Shown: one piece after another, positions 44,690-53,159 of the stretch
How positions within the stretch are numbered: the stretch's first letter is position 1
Layout: the number at the start of each line of letters is the position of its first letter
Source: Herbaspirillum sp.
Lineage (GTDB): Bacteria > Pseudomonadota > Gammaproteobacteria > Burkholderiales > Burkholderiaceae_D
Length of the DNA: 64,000 nucleotides
Reading direction: 5' to 3'
Assembly (NCBI GenBank): GCA_028292625.1
Contig: JAQGLY010000086.1
Coordinates: 22,511 to 86,510, forward strand
The notes under the pieces: model-generated
What the model was told of the DNA's origin: nothing
Seen by the model: only the letters and a program-made list of their open reading frames with translations
The model's database searches: none
Made by a program: the position numbers and the translations under genes

Positions 44690-46061
44690 CGATCAACCTT
44701 CTCCCGATTCGACGGCGGCCGACAATCTGGTCGCGCGCAGCCTTGCCAGCGTCTGGCATCCGTGTACGCAAATGCAGCATCACGCACAGCACGGCCCCGA
44801 CGCGATGCCGCTGATTCCGGTCAGCCATGGCCGCGGCGCATGGCTGTACGATACCGGCGGCAAACGCTATCTGGACGGCATCAGCTCGTGGTGGGTCAAT
44901 CTGTTCGGGCATGCGAATCCGCGCATCAATGCCGCGCTCAAGGACCAGCTAGACCGCTTGGAGCATGCCATGCTGTCCGGCTTCACGCATGAGCCGGTGG
45001 TGACGCTGTCGGAACAATTGGCGGTGCTGACCGGCTACGCGCTGGGGCATTGCTTTTACGCGTCGGACGGCGCATCGGCGGTCGAAATCGCGCTGAAGAT
45101 GAGTTTCCATGCGTGGCGCAATGCGGGCCAGGGCGATAAGCAGGAGTTCGTTTGCCTGCGCGGCAGTTATCACGGCGAGACCTTGGGTGCATTGGCGGTG
45201 ACCGATGTCGCGCTGTTCCGCGATGCGTATGGACCGCTGCTGCGCGCCGCGCATGTGACGACCTCGCCGGACGCGCGCGGCGCGCTGGACGGCGAAAGCG
45301 CGGCCGATGTCGCCCGCCGCGCCGCCGCCGATCTGGAAGCGCTGCTGCAGCAACGCAGCGGCCGGATTGCGGCGGTGATCGTCGAACCGCTGGTGCAGTG
45401 CGCCACCGGCATGGCGATGCACGATCCGCTCTATCTGAAGCTGGTGCGCGAATTGTGCGACCGCCATCAGGTGCACATGATCGCCGATGAAATCGCGGTC
45501 GGCTGTGGTCGCAGCGGACGTTTCTTCGCCTGCGAGCATGCGAATGTCTGGCCGGATTTCCTGTGCTTGTCGAAAGGCATCAGCGGCGGCTATCTGCCCT
45601 TGTCGCTGGTGATGACCACCGACGAGGTGTATCAGGCGTTTTATCACGTCGACGCCGCGCGCGGTTTTCTGCATTCGCATTCGTATACCGGCAATCCGCT
45701 GGCCTGCCGCGCCGCACTGGCGACGCTGGCGATTTTCGCCGAAGACCGGGTTTTGCAACGCAATACCGAACGCGCCGCGGCCATCAGTGCGGCGTTGGCG
45801 CCGCTGGCCGGGCATCCGCAGGTAAGGCATTTCCGCCGGCAGGGCATGATCTGGGCCTTCGACGCGGTGGTGAACGACGCCGACGCGGCGCGCACCTTTT
45901 CGCGCCGCTTCTTCTCGGCCGCCCTGCAAAACGAACTGCTGCTGCGCCCGATCGGACGCACGGTCTATCTGATGCCGCCGTATGTGCTGGACGACGGCGA
46001 CATCGCGCACATGGCGGCGGCCACCTTGCGCAGCTTCGAACAAACGATGGCGGAGGCATGA
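44682..46061 (+). CDS. bioA: Adenosylmethionine-8-amino-7-oxononanoate aminotransferase
   Basis: 459 aa, a class III aminotransferase: VWHPCTQMQHH and WLYDTGGKRYLDGISSWWVNLFGH are BioA hallmarks, followed by CFYASDGASAVEIALKMSF, LRGSYHGETLGALAVTD, ADEIAVGCGRSGRFFACEHA and the PLP lysine in LCLSKGISGGYLPLS. It makes 7,8-diaminopelargonate using S-adenosylmethionine as amino donor. It overlaps bioF upstream, and the bioD ribosome-binding site GGAGG lies within its last codons. Confidence 0.95.
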   Translation: MHNDQPSPDSTAADNLVARSLASVWHPCTQMQHHAQHGPDAMPLIPVSHGRGAWLYDTGGKRYLDGISSWWVNLFGHANPRINAALKDQLDRLEHAMLSGFTHEPVVTLSEQLAVLTGYALGHCFYASDGASAVEIALKMSFHAWRNAGQGDKQEFVCLRGSYHGETLGALAVTDVALFRDAYGPLLRAAHVTTSPDARGALDGESAADVARRAAADLEALLQQRSGRIAAVIVEPLVQCATGMAMHDPLYLKLVRELCDRHQVHMIADEIAVGCGRSGRFFACEHANVWPDFLCLSKGISGGYLPLSLVMTTDEVYQAFYHVDAARGFLHSHSYTGNPLACRAALATLAIFAEDRVLQRNTERAAAISAALAPLAGHPQVRHFRRQGMIWAFDAVVNDADAARTFSRRFFSAALQNELLLRPIGRTVYLMPPYVLDDGDIAHMAAATLRSFEQTMAEA

Positions 46062-46066
46062 CGACG

Positions 46067-46780
46067 ATGACCGCACAGCCGCATTTTTTCGTCACAGGCA
46101 CCGATACCGAAATCGGCAAGACGCTGATCAGTTGCGCGCTGCTGAGCGCGCTGGCGCGGCACGGCCTGCGCGCCGCCGGCATGAAACCGGTGGCCGCCGG
46201 CGCCGAATGGCGCGAGGGCGCCTGGCATAACGAAGACGTCGATCTGATCGCCGCGCACGGCAATGTCGCGGTCCCGGCCGAACTGGCCAATCCTTATCTG
46301 CTGCGGGAGGCCGTTGCGCCGCATATCGCCGCCAGGCTGGAGCACCGCGCGATCGAGATTCCGCACATTCTTAGTTGTTACCGCCGAGTCTCGGCGTTTG
46401 CCGACGCGGTGGTGGTCGAAGGCGTCGGCGGCTTCCGCGTGCCGCTGGGAGCATTGTCCGATACCGCCGATCTGGCGCAGCAACTGGCGCTGCCGGTGAT
46501 CCTGGTGGTCGGGCTGCGGCTGGGCTGCATCAGCCAGGCGCTGGTGACCGCCGAAGCGATTCTGGCGCGCGGTTTGCACATTGCCGGGTGGGTCGCCAAC
46601 CAGCCCGGCGCGGCAGAAATGCCGTTTGCCGACGACAACTGCGCTACACTCGCAGCTCGTCTGCCTGCGCCGCTGCTGGGACGCGTCCCGTATTTGCCCC
46701 GGGCGCAGCCCGCGCTGGCCTTGCCGCACCTGGATTTCTCGCCGCTGCTGCCGCCCGCCATGGCAACGGCCCGCGGTTGA
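46067..46780 (+). CDS. bioD: Dethiobiotin synthetase
   Basis: 237 aa from the ATG at 46067, with GGAGG (46052-46056) at 10 bp; the ATG at 46058 that overlaps the bioA stop is only 1 bp from the site and is less likely. A P-loop of the BioD type is seen (FFVTGTDTEIGKTLISCALL), then MKPVAAGAEW, NPYLLREAVAPHIAARLE and VVVEGVGGFRVPLG, and LVVGLRLGCISQALVTAEAI. It closes the ureido ring of dethiobiotin using ATP and CO2. Confidence 0.94.
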   Translation: MTAQPHFFVTGTDTEIGKTLISCALLSALARHGLRAAGMKPVAAGAEWREGAWHNEDVDLIAAHGNVAVPAELANPYLLREAVAPHIAARLEHRAIEIPHILSCYRRVSAFADAVVVEGVGGFRVPLGALSDTADLAQQLALPVILVVGLRLGCISQALVTAEAILARGLHIAGWVANQPGAAEMPFADDNCATLAARLPAPLLGRVPYLPRAQPALALPHLDFSPLLPPAMATARG

Positions 46781-46815
46781 TTTCCTGAATTTGACTTTGC
46801 TATCGGAGTAAAACC

Positions 46816-47847
46816 ATGTCGTCCCAAACCATTGCATTTCACCAACATCCCGCCAAACAGGCCGCGGCCCCGGCCGCCCCGCAAAAATGGCCGGTCGATG
46901 CCGTCGCCGAACTGTTCGATCTGCCGTTCAACGATTTGCTGTTCCGTGCGCAACAAGTTCATCGCGCTCATTTCGACGCCGCAGAAATCGAGCTGGCGAC
47001 CCTGCTGTCGATCAAGACCGGCGGTTGCCCGGAAGATTGCGGTTACTGCCCGCAAGCCGCGCGCTATGACACCGGCGTCACGGCGCAGAAAATGCTGCCG
47101 CTGGACACCGTCCTGAACGCCGCGCGCGAAGCCAAGGCGCATGGCGCGACGCGCTTTTGCATGGGCGCCGCATGGCGCGAACCGAAGGACCGCGATCTGG
47201 AAAAGGTCGAAGAAATGGTGCGTGAAGTCAAGGCGCTGGGACTGGAAACCTGCGCCACGCTGGGCATGCTGGGCGAAGGCCAGGCCGACCGCCTGAAACA
47301 GGCAGGGCTCGATTACTACAACCACAATCTGGACACCGCGCCGGAACTGTACGGCGACATCATCAGCACCCGCGATTACGAAAACCGCCTGGACACGCTG
47401 AGCAGCGTGCGCGACGCCGGCATCAAGGTCTGCTGCGGCGGCATCGTCGGCATGGGCGAATCGCGCCGCCAGCGCGCCGGCTTGATCGCGCAGCTGGCCA
47501 ATCTGGAGCCGTATCCGGAATCGGTGCCGGTCAATAATCTGGTGCAGGTCGAAGGCACGCCGCTGTACGGCACCGCGGCGCTGGATCCGCTGGAATTCGT
47601 GCGCACCGTCGCGGTGGCGCGCATCACGATGCCGACCGCGCGCGTGCGCATGTCGGCCGGACGCCGCGAAATGGGCGAAGCGGTGCAGGCGCTGTGCTTC
47701 CTGGCCGGCGCCAATTCGATTTTCTACGGCGACAAACTGCTGACCACCGGCAATCCGGAAGTCGATGAAGATCGCGCCTTGCTGGACAAGCTGGGCATGC
47801 GCACCCGCGCCAACGGTCATGATGCGCGCTGCGAGATTGCCGAGTAG
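46816..47847 (+). CDS. bioB: Biotin synthase
   Basis: 343 aa. A radical-SAM enzyme: the 4Fe-4S cluster motif is CPEDCGYC within TGGCPEDCGYCPQAARYDTG, and the [2Fe-2S] residues lie in FCMGAAWREPKDRDL, ETCATLGMLGEGQADRL and KVCCGGIVGMGESRRQRAG. It inserts sulfur into dethiobiotin. It is preceded by CGGAG 10 bp before the ATG. It completes bioFADB. A short perfect palindrome, GCTAGGCCCTAGC (47861-47873), lies between it and liuD and may act as a weak processing or termination site. Confidence 0.97.
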   Translation: MSSQTIAFHQHPAKQAAAPAAPQKWPVDAVAELFDLPFNDLLFRAQQVHRAHFDAAEIELATLLSIKTGGCPEDCGYCPQAARYDTGVTAQKMLPLDTVLNAAREAKAHGATRFCMGAAWREPKDRDLEKVEEMVREVKALGLETCATLGMLGEGQADRLKQAGLDYYNHNLDTAPELYGDIISTRDYENRLDTLSSVRDAGIKVCCGGIVGMGESRRQRAGLIAQLANLEPYPESVPVNNLVQVEGTPLYGTAALDPLEFVRTVAVARITMPTARVRMSAGRREMGEAVQALCFLAGANSIFYGDKLLTTGNPEVDEDRALLDKLGMRTRANGHDARCEIAE

Positions 47848-47929
47848 CAAAAACGAATGCGCTAGGCCCTAGCCCGAAACGATTTTTCGCATGGCGAGGC
47901 CGTCTGCGAAACAGCGTGAGGAGATAACG

Positions 47930-49978
47930 ATGTTCAGCAAGATCCTGATCGCCAACCGCGGCGAGATCGCCTGCCGTGTCTCCGCCACCGCGCGGCGCAT
48001 GGGCATCGCCACCGTCGCCGTGTATTCGGCGGCGGATGCCGGCGCCAGGCATGTCGCGGCCTGCGACGAAGCCGTCGCCATCGGCCCCGCGCCGGCCGCC
48101 GACAGTTATCTGCGCGGCGACAAGATCATTGCCGCCGCACTGGCGAGCGGGGCGCAGGCGGTGCATCCTGGTTACGGTTTCCTGTCTGAAAACGCCGCAT
48201 TCGCGCAAGCCTGCGCCGATGCCGGCCTGATTTTCATCGGGCCGCCCGCGTCGGCGATCCGCGCGATGGGATCGAAATCGGCGGCCAAAACCTTGATGGC
48301 GCAAGCAGGGGTGCCGCTGGTGCCCGGTTATCACGGCGACGATCAGGACGCCGCGCTGCTGCAACGCGAAGCCGATCGCATCGGCTATCCGGTGTTGCTC
48401 AAGGCCAGCGCAGGCGGCGGCGGCAAAGGCATGCGCATCGTCGACGATGCCGCCGGTTTCGCGGCGGCGCTGGCTTCATGCCGACGCGAAGCGCTCGCCG
48501 CGTTCGGCGACGACAAAATACTGATCGAGAAATATCTGACGCGTCCGCGTCATGTCGAAATCCAGGTGTTTGCCGATAACCGCGGCGATTGCGTGTATCT
48601 GTTCGAGCGCGACTGCTCGGTGCAGCGCCGCCATCAGAAGGTATTGGAAGAAGCGCCCGCGCCGGGCTTGAGCGCGGCACGGCGCGCCGCCATGGGTGCG
48701 GCGGCGGTAGCGGCGGCCAGGGCGGTCGGCTATGTCGGCGCCGGCACCGTCGAATTCATTGTCGAGCATAAGCCGGAGCAAGATGGCGGCGCGTTCTATT
48801 TCATGGAGATGAACACCCGGCTGCAGGTCGAACATCCCGTCACCGAAATGATTACCGGACTGGATCTGGTCGAATGGCAGCTGCGCGTGGCCGACGGACA
48901 GCCGTTGCCGCTGCAACAGCAGCAGCTGACGATGCGCGGCCATGCGATCGAAGCCCGCATCTACGCCGAGAATCCCGAGAAAGGTTTTCTGCCGGCAACC
49001 GGCGTCATACATTATCTGCAAACGCCGGCGGCAGTCCATTTCCAGGTCTGCGCGGACGGCGGCGACGGCCAGCCGGCGCCGGTGCGCATCGATTCCGGCT
49101 TCGGCCAGGGCGATGCGATTTCGCCGTTCTACGATCCGATGATCGCCAAGCTGATCGTCTGGGGCGCCGATCGCGCTGCGGCGCTGGCCAATATGGCGGA
49201 CGCGCTGGCGGCGTACCGGATCGGCGGATTGGCGACCAATGTCGGCTTTTTACAGCGTCTGATCGCCTGCGACGCGTTTTCCGGCGCGGATCTGGATACC
49301 GGGCTGATCGAGCGCCATCACGGCGCGCTGTTTCCGCCGCCGCAGACCGCGCCGCTATCGGTATTGGCGCTGGCCGCGGCGGCGCTGCTCGACGATGAAA
49401 AAGCGGCGCTGTGCGACGGCCGGGCAGGCGACCCATGGGCCGCGCGCGACGGCTGGCGCATGCATGACCGCTTGCATCGGATGCTGGAATGGGCCGATGA
49501 AACGCAAGGCTATCGGCTGACGCTGACTTATATGGACGATCATTATCTGCTCGGCGCATACGGCGATGCCGCTTCGAAGCCGGTACGGATGAGGATCGCC
49601 GAACGCAACGGCCACGATTTGCGCATCGTGCTGGGCGACGCAATCGTCAGCGGCAGCGTCGTGCCGGACGGTGCATCGGCGCTGGTGTTCACTGGGGCCG
49701 GAAGCTTTGCCTTGCGCCGCAAGGATCCGCTGGCGCATGCCGGCGCCGATGAGAGCGGCGGCGGACGGCTGACCGCGCCGATGCCCGGCAAGATCGTCGC
49801 GCTGCTGGTGGCGCAAGGCGATACCGTGGAAAAGGGTGCGCCGCTGCTGGTGATGGAAGCGATGAAAATGGAGCACACCATCGCCGCGCCCAGCGCCGGC
49901 ATCGTCGCGCAATTGCTGTACGCGATCGGCGATCAGGTCGCCGAAGGTGCGCCGCTGCTGAGCCTGAACCCGGCCTGA
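47930..49978 (+). CDS. liuD: 3-methylcrotonyl-CoA carboxylase, alpha (biotin carboxylase + biotin carrier) subunit
   Basis: 682 aa from the ATG at 47930 with GAGGAGATAACG before it. Biotin carboxylase domain: ILIANRGEIACRV, GYGFLSENAAFA, KASAGGGGKGMRIV, ERDCSVQRRHQKVLEEAPA, FMEMNTRLQVEHPVTEMITG. A middle BT-like domain bridges to the C-terminal biotinyl domain, where LLVMEAMKMEHTIAAP holds the biotinylated lysine about 35 residues from the end. With LiuB it forms the methylcrotonyl-CoA carboxylase. It must be biotinylated, and the genes that make biotin lie immediately upstream. Confidence 0.95.
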   Translation: MFSKILIANRGEIACRVSATARRMGIATVAVYSAADAGARHVAACDEAVAIGPAPAADSYLRGDKIIAAALASGAQAVHPGYGFLSENAAFAQACADAGLIFIGPPASAIRAMGSKSAAKTLMAQAGVPLVPGYHGDDQDAALLQREADRIGYPVLLKASAGGGGKGMRIVDDAAGFAAALASCRREALAAFGDDKILIEKYLTRPRHVEIQVFADNRGDCVYLFERDCSVQRRHQKVLEEAPAPGLSAARRAAMGAAAVAAARAVGYVGAGTVEFIVEHKPEQDGGAFYFMEMNTRLQVEHPVTEMITGLDLVEWQLRVADGQPLPLQQQQLTMRGHAIEARIYAENPEKGFLPATGVIHYLQTPAAVHFQVCADGGDGQPAPVRIDSGFGQGDAISPFYDPMIAKLIVWGADRAAALANMADALAAYRIGGLATNVGFLQRLIACDAFSGADLDTGLIERHHGALFPPPQTAPLSVLALAAAALLDDEKAALCDGRAGDPWAARDGWRMHDRLHRMLEWADETQGYRLTLTYMDDHYLLGAYGDAASKPVRMRIAERNGHDLRIVLGDAIVSGSVVPDGASALVFTGAGSFALRRKDPLAHAGADESGGGRLTAPMPGKIVALLVAQGDTVEKGAPLLVMEAMKMEHTIAAPSAGIVAQLLYAIGDQVAEGAPLLSLNPA

Positions 49979-50002
49979 TACAGGTCATTCGCCGTCAAGT
50001 TC

Positions 50003-50221
50003 ATGAATACCGAAACCGCTCCGGAAGACAGCCCCCGTTCTCCCTGTACCAATGTGTGCAGGCTCGATGCGAACGGGGATATCTGCGTCGGCTGCCATCG
50101 CACGCTCGACGAGATCGTGGCGTGGGGCGAGGCCGACGATGCGGAAAAGCGCGCGATTCTCGCCAGCGTCGAACGACGGAGAGCGATCGTCCCAATCTCC
50201 AGCGCGGATCGCGGCAAATGA
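50003..50221 (+). CDS. DUF1289 protein
   Basis: 72 aa. It has the DUF1289 signature SPCTNVCRLDANGDICVGCHRTLDEIVAWGEA, whose four cysteines (CxxxC and CxxC) probably bind a metal or an Fe-S cluster, and a tail DAEKRAILASVERRR. The family is widespread and small, with no known function. It lies 24 bp after liuD and overlaps the next gene by 4 bp (ATGA), so it is part of the same transcript. Confidence 0.85.
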   Translation: MNTETAPEDSPRSPCTNVCRLDANGDICVGCHRTLDEIVAWGEADDAEKRAILASVERRRAIVPISSADRGK

Positions 50222-51138
50222 ACTTACCCGACGGCATCAGGATCCTGGAGCGCGGCTGGCTATCGTCGAACAACATTCTGTTCACGGGCCGCGCAACCGG
50301 CCGGCAAGAGACCGCGCTGATCGACAGCGGCTATGCGACTCATGCGCCGCAAACCCTGGCGTTGGTGCGGCAAGCGTTGCAGGGGCGTGCGCTGGATAGA
50401 CTGATCAACACCCATCTGCATTCGGATCACTGCGGCGGCAACGCGGCGCTGCAACGGGCTTATGCGCCGCATACCGCGATTCCGGCGGCGGAAGCGGACG
50501 CCGTGCGCAATTGGGACGAGGACGCGCTCAGTTTCCGCGCCGGCGGGCAGCAATGCGAACGCTTCGGTTTCGACGCCACGATCCGGCCCGGCGACGCGTT
50601 GACGCTGGCCGATATCGAATGGCGGGCGCTGGCCGCACCCGGCCACGACCCGCATGCGCTACTGTTTTATTGTCCGTCCGCGCGCATCCTGATCACGGGC
50701 GACGCCTTATGGCGCAATGGTTTCGGCGTGATTTTCCCGGAAATCGCAGGCCAAGCCGGTTTTGCCGAAACCCAGGCCACGCTGGAAACCATCGCCGGGC
50801 TGAATGTCGATCTGGTAATTCCCGGCCACGGCGCGCCATTCACCGATGTGCGCGCCGCGCTGGATATCGCGTTTTCCCGCATCGCCTGGCTGGCCGCCGA
50901 TCCGCGGCGCAACGCGGAAAACGCGGTGAAGGTGTTGCTCAAGTTTCTGCTGCTGGAGCGCAAGCGCCTTGCGCTGGCGCAATTACCGTCGCTGCTGGCC
51001 GGCATCCCCATGTTTTGCGTGGCGAATAGGCGTTATTTTCAGCTTTCCGACAAGGCGTTGGCGGACTGGATCGTCACGCGGCTGATACGGGCCGGCGCGG
51101 CGAAGATCGAAGATGACACGCTGTGCGATGTCGGTTAA
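50218..51138 (+). CDS. MBL-fold metallo-hydrolase
   Basis: 306 aa from the ATG at 50218, overlapping the DUF1289 stop. Metallo-beta-lactamase motifs: NTHLHSDHCGGNAAL (HxHxDH), APGHDPHALLFYCP, LITGDALWRNGFG, and VIPGHGAPFTD. It is the second MBL protein of the leucine cluster, unrelated in detail to the one at 34629. Likely role: hydrolysis of a thioester or lactone arising in the pathway, which is inference. Confidence 0.85.
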   Translation: MNLPDGIRILERGWLSSNNILFTGRATGRQETALIDSGYATHAPQTLALVRQALQGRALDRLINTHLHSDHCGGNAALQRAYAPHTAIPAAEADAVRNWDEDALSFRAGGQQCERFGFDATIRPGDALTLADIEWRALAAPGHDPHALLFYCPSARILITGDALWRNGFGVIFPEIAGQAGFAETQATLETIAGLNVDLVIPGHGAPFTDVRAALDIAFSRIAWLAADPRRNAENAVKVLLKFLLLERKRLALAQLPSLLAGIPMFCVANRRYFQLSDKALADWIVTRLIRAGAAKIEDDTLCDVG

Positions 51139-51206
51139 ATTGGCAGCCCGGACAACCTACCAACAGCGGCCTCGACGTTCGAGGCCGGCAATTCGCAGGA
51201 TCATCA

Positions 51207-52136
51207 ATGCAGATATTGTTTTACACAGCCGATAGAAGTAGTTTGGACAACTGGATGCAAATGTTGCGCGCCGCGCTGCCCGATGCCGAGGTACGGTCGT
51301 GGGAGCCGGGCGACGACGCGCCGGCCGATTACGCGCTGGTATGGAATCCGCCGGCGGCGTTGCTGCAGGCGCCGCGCGGCCTGAAAGCGGTGTTCAATCT
51401 TGGCGCCGGCGTCGATGCGATTCTGGCGCAGTCTGCGCTGCCGCCGGATCTGCCGCTGATTCGCATCGAAGACGGCGCGATGGCGATCCAGATGGCCGAA
51501 TACGCGACCTATGGCGTGATGCATTATTTCCGCCAGTTCGATCGCTATGCGCAGCAGGGCCGCGACGGCCGCTGGCAACCGCTGCCCCCGCGCGACAAAA
51601 GCAGCTTCCGGATCGGCATCCTCGGGCTCGGCGTGCTGGGCACGCGCATCGCCAGCGCATTGACGCATTTCGATTTTCCGGTGCAGGGCTGGAGCCGCGG
51701 GCCGAAGCAATTGGCGCATGTCGATACCCATCACGGCGCCGACGGGCTGACGCAACTGCTGAAGACCTCCAACGTACTGATTTCGATATTGCCGCTGACC
51801 GACGAAACGCGCGGGCTGCTCAATCGCGACACCCTGGGCCAATTGCCGCCGCAAAGCTATCTGATCAACGTCGGCCGCGGGGCCCACGTGGATGAGCGCG
51901 ATTTGCTGGCGCTGATCCGTTCCGGCCATCTGGCCGGCGCGATGCTCGACGTATTCGGGCAGGAACCGCTGCCGCCGCAGCATGCCTTCTGGAAAGAGCC
52001 GCGGATCACGATTACGCCGCACATTTCGGCGATCACGGTGCGCGCCGAATCCGTCGAGCAGATCCGGAGCAAGATCGGCGCGCTGGAACGCAATGAAAAG
52101 GTCGCCGGCGTCGTCGATCGCGACAAGGGTTATTAG
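51207..52136 (+). CDS. ghrA: Glyoxylate/hydroxypyruvate reductase A family dehydrogenase
   Basis: 309 aa from the ATG at 51207. D-2-hydroxyacid dehydrogenase fold: the nucleotide motif GILGLGVLGTRIASAL, the ISILPLTDETRGLLNRDTLGQLP block, INVGRGAHVDERDLLALIRSG carrying the catalytic Arg, DVFGQEPLPPQHAFW, and TPHISAITVRAESV with the active-site His. The short N-terminal domain (LFYTADRSSLDNWMQMLRAALP) matches GhrA. It would reduce glyoxylate or hydroxypyruvate with NADPH, which suits cells with an active glyoxylate shunt. Confidence 0.88.
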   Translation: MQILFYTADRSSLDNWMQMLRAALPDAEVRSWEPGDDAPADYALVWNPPAALLQAPRGLKAVFNLGAGVDAILAQSALPPDLPLIRIEDGAMAIQMAEYATYGVMHYFRQFDRYAQQGRDGRWQPLPPRDKSSFRIGILGLGVLGTRIASALTHFDFPVQGWSRGPKQLAHVDTHHGADGLTQLLKTSNVLISILPLTDETRGLLNRDTLGQLPPQSYLINVGRGAHVDERDLLALIRSGHLAGAMLDVFGQEPLPPQHAFWKEPRITITPHISAITVRAESVEQIRSKIGALERNEKVAGVVDRDKGY

Positions 52137-52162
52137 CCGTCAACCATTTATCGGAGGCCAGT

Positions 52163-53083
52163 ATGACATTGCCGAAACAAGTAAAAATCGTCGAAGTCGG
52201 ACCGCGCGACGGGCTGCAAAATGAAGCGCAAACCATTGCGGCGGAGGTCAAGATCGCCTTGGTCGACCGCCTCAGCCGCGCGGGTTTCGCCAATATCGAG
52301 GCGGCGTCGTTCGTATCGCCGAAATGGGTGCCGCAGATGGCGAGCGCGGCCGAAGTCATGGCAGGCATCGCGCGCCGGCCCGGCACGGTCTACTCGGCGC
52401 TGGTGCCGAATATGCAGGGCTTCGACGCCGCGCTGGCGGCCGGCGCCGATGAAATCGTGATTTTCGGCGCTGCGTCGGAAGCGTTTTCGCAAAAGAATAT
52501 CAATTGCTCGATCGCCGAATCGATAGAACGCTTCCGCCCGGTCGCCGCGGCGGCGAAGCAACACGGCAAATTATTGCGCGGCGCGATCAGCTGCGCATTC
52601 GGCTGTCCGTATCAGGGCCGGGTCGATCCATCGGCCGTGGCCGACGTGGTGCGCCGCATGCGCGATCTCGGCTGCGACGAAATCGATATCGCCGACACCA
52701 TCGGCGTGGCGACGCCGGGACAGGTGCATGCGGTGATGCAGAGCGCGATGGCGGAATTTCCGGTCGGCGGCTTGTCCGGCCATTTCCACGATACCTACGG
52801 TCAGGCGCTGGCCAATATCTACGCCGCGCTGGAAACCGGCATCGCGATTTTCCATTCGTCGGTAGCGGGTCTGGGCGGCTGTCCGTACGCGAAAGGCGCT
52901 ACCGGCAATGTGGCCAGCGAAGATGTGTTGTACATGATGCAAGGACTCGGGATAAAAACCGGCGTCGACCTGCAACAGGTGGTCGATGCGGGACAGTTCA
53001 TTTCAGCGGTTCTGCAGCGCAAATCGAGCAGCCGGGCGGGGAACGCGATCGCGGCGAAGCGCGGGGACAGCGTTTCCCCGTGA
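52163..53083 (+). CDS. liuE: Hydroxymethylglutaryl-CoA lyase
   Basis: 306 aa, with CGGAGG before the ATG. HMG-CoA lyase signatures: VEVGPRDGLQNE, EAASFVSPKWVPQMA, RGAISCAFGCPYQGRVDP, IADTIGVATPGQV, GHFHDTYGQALANIYAAL (metal ligands), and GLGGCPYAKGATGNVASEDV with the catalytic Cys. It splits HMG-CoA to acetoacetate and acetyl-CoA, the last dedicated step of leucine degradation. It ends the cluster. Confidence 0.96.
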   Translation: MTLPKQVKIVEVGPRDGLQNEAQTIAAEVKIALVDRLSRAGFANIEAASFVSPKWVPQMASAAEVMAGIARRPGTVYSALVPNMQGFDAALAAGADEIVIFGAASEAFSQKNINCSIAESIERFRPVAAAAKQHGKLLRGAISCAFGCPYQGRVDPSAVADVVRRMRDLGCDEIDIADTIGVATPGQVHAVMQSAMAEFPVGGLSGHFHDTYGQALANIYAALETGIAIFHSSVAGLGGCPYAKGATGNVASEDVLYMMQGLGIKTGVDLQQVVDAGQFISAVLQRKSSSRAGNAIAAKRGDSVSP

Positions 53084-53159
53084 CGCGCAAGCGGCTTCAA
53101 ATCATCGATTTGCAAGCCAATACGGCGACGTATGCGACCGATTTCTATATCATTGCGCG

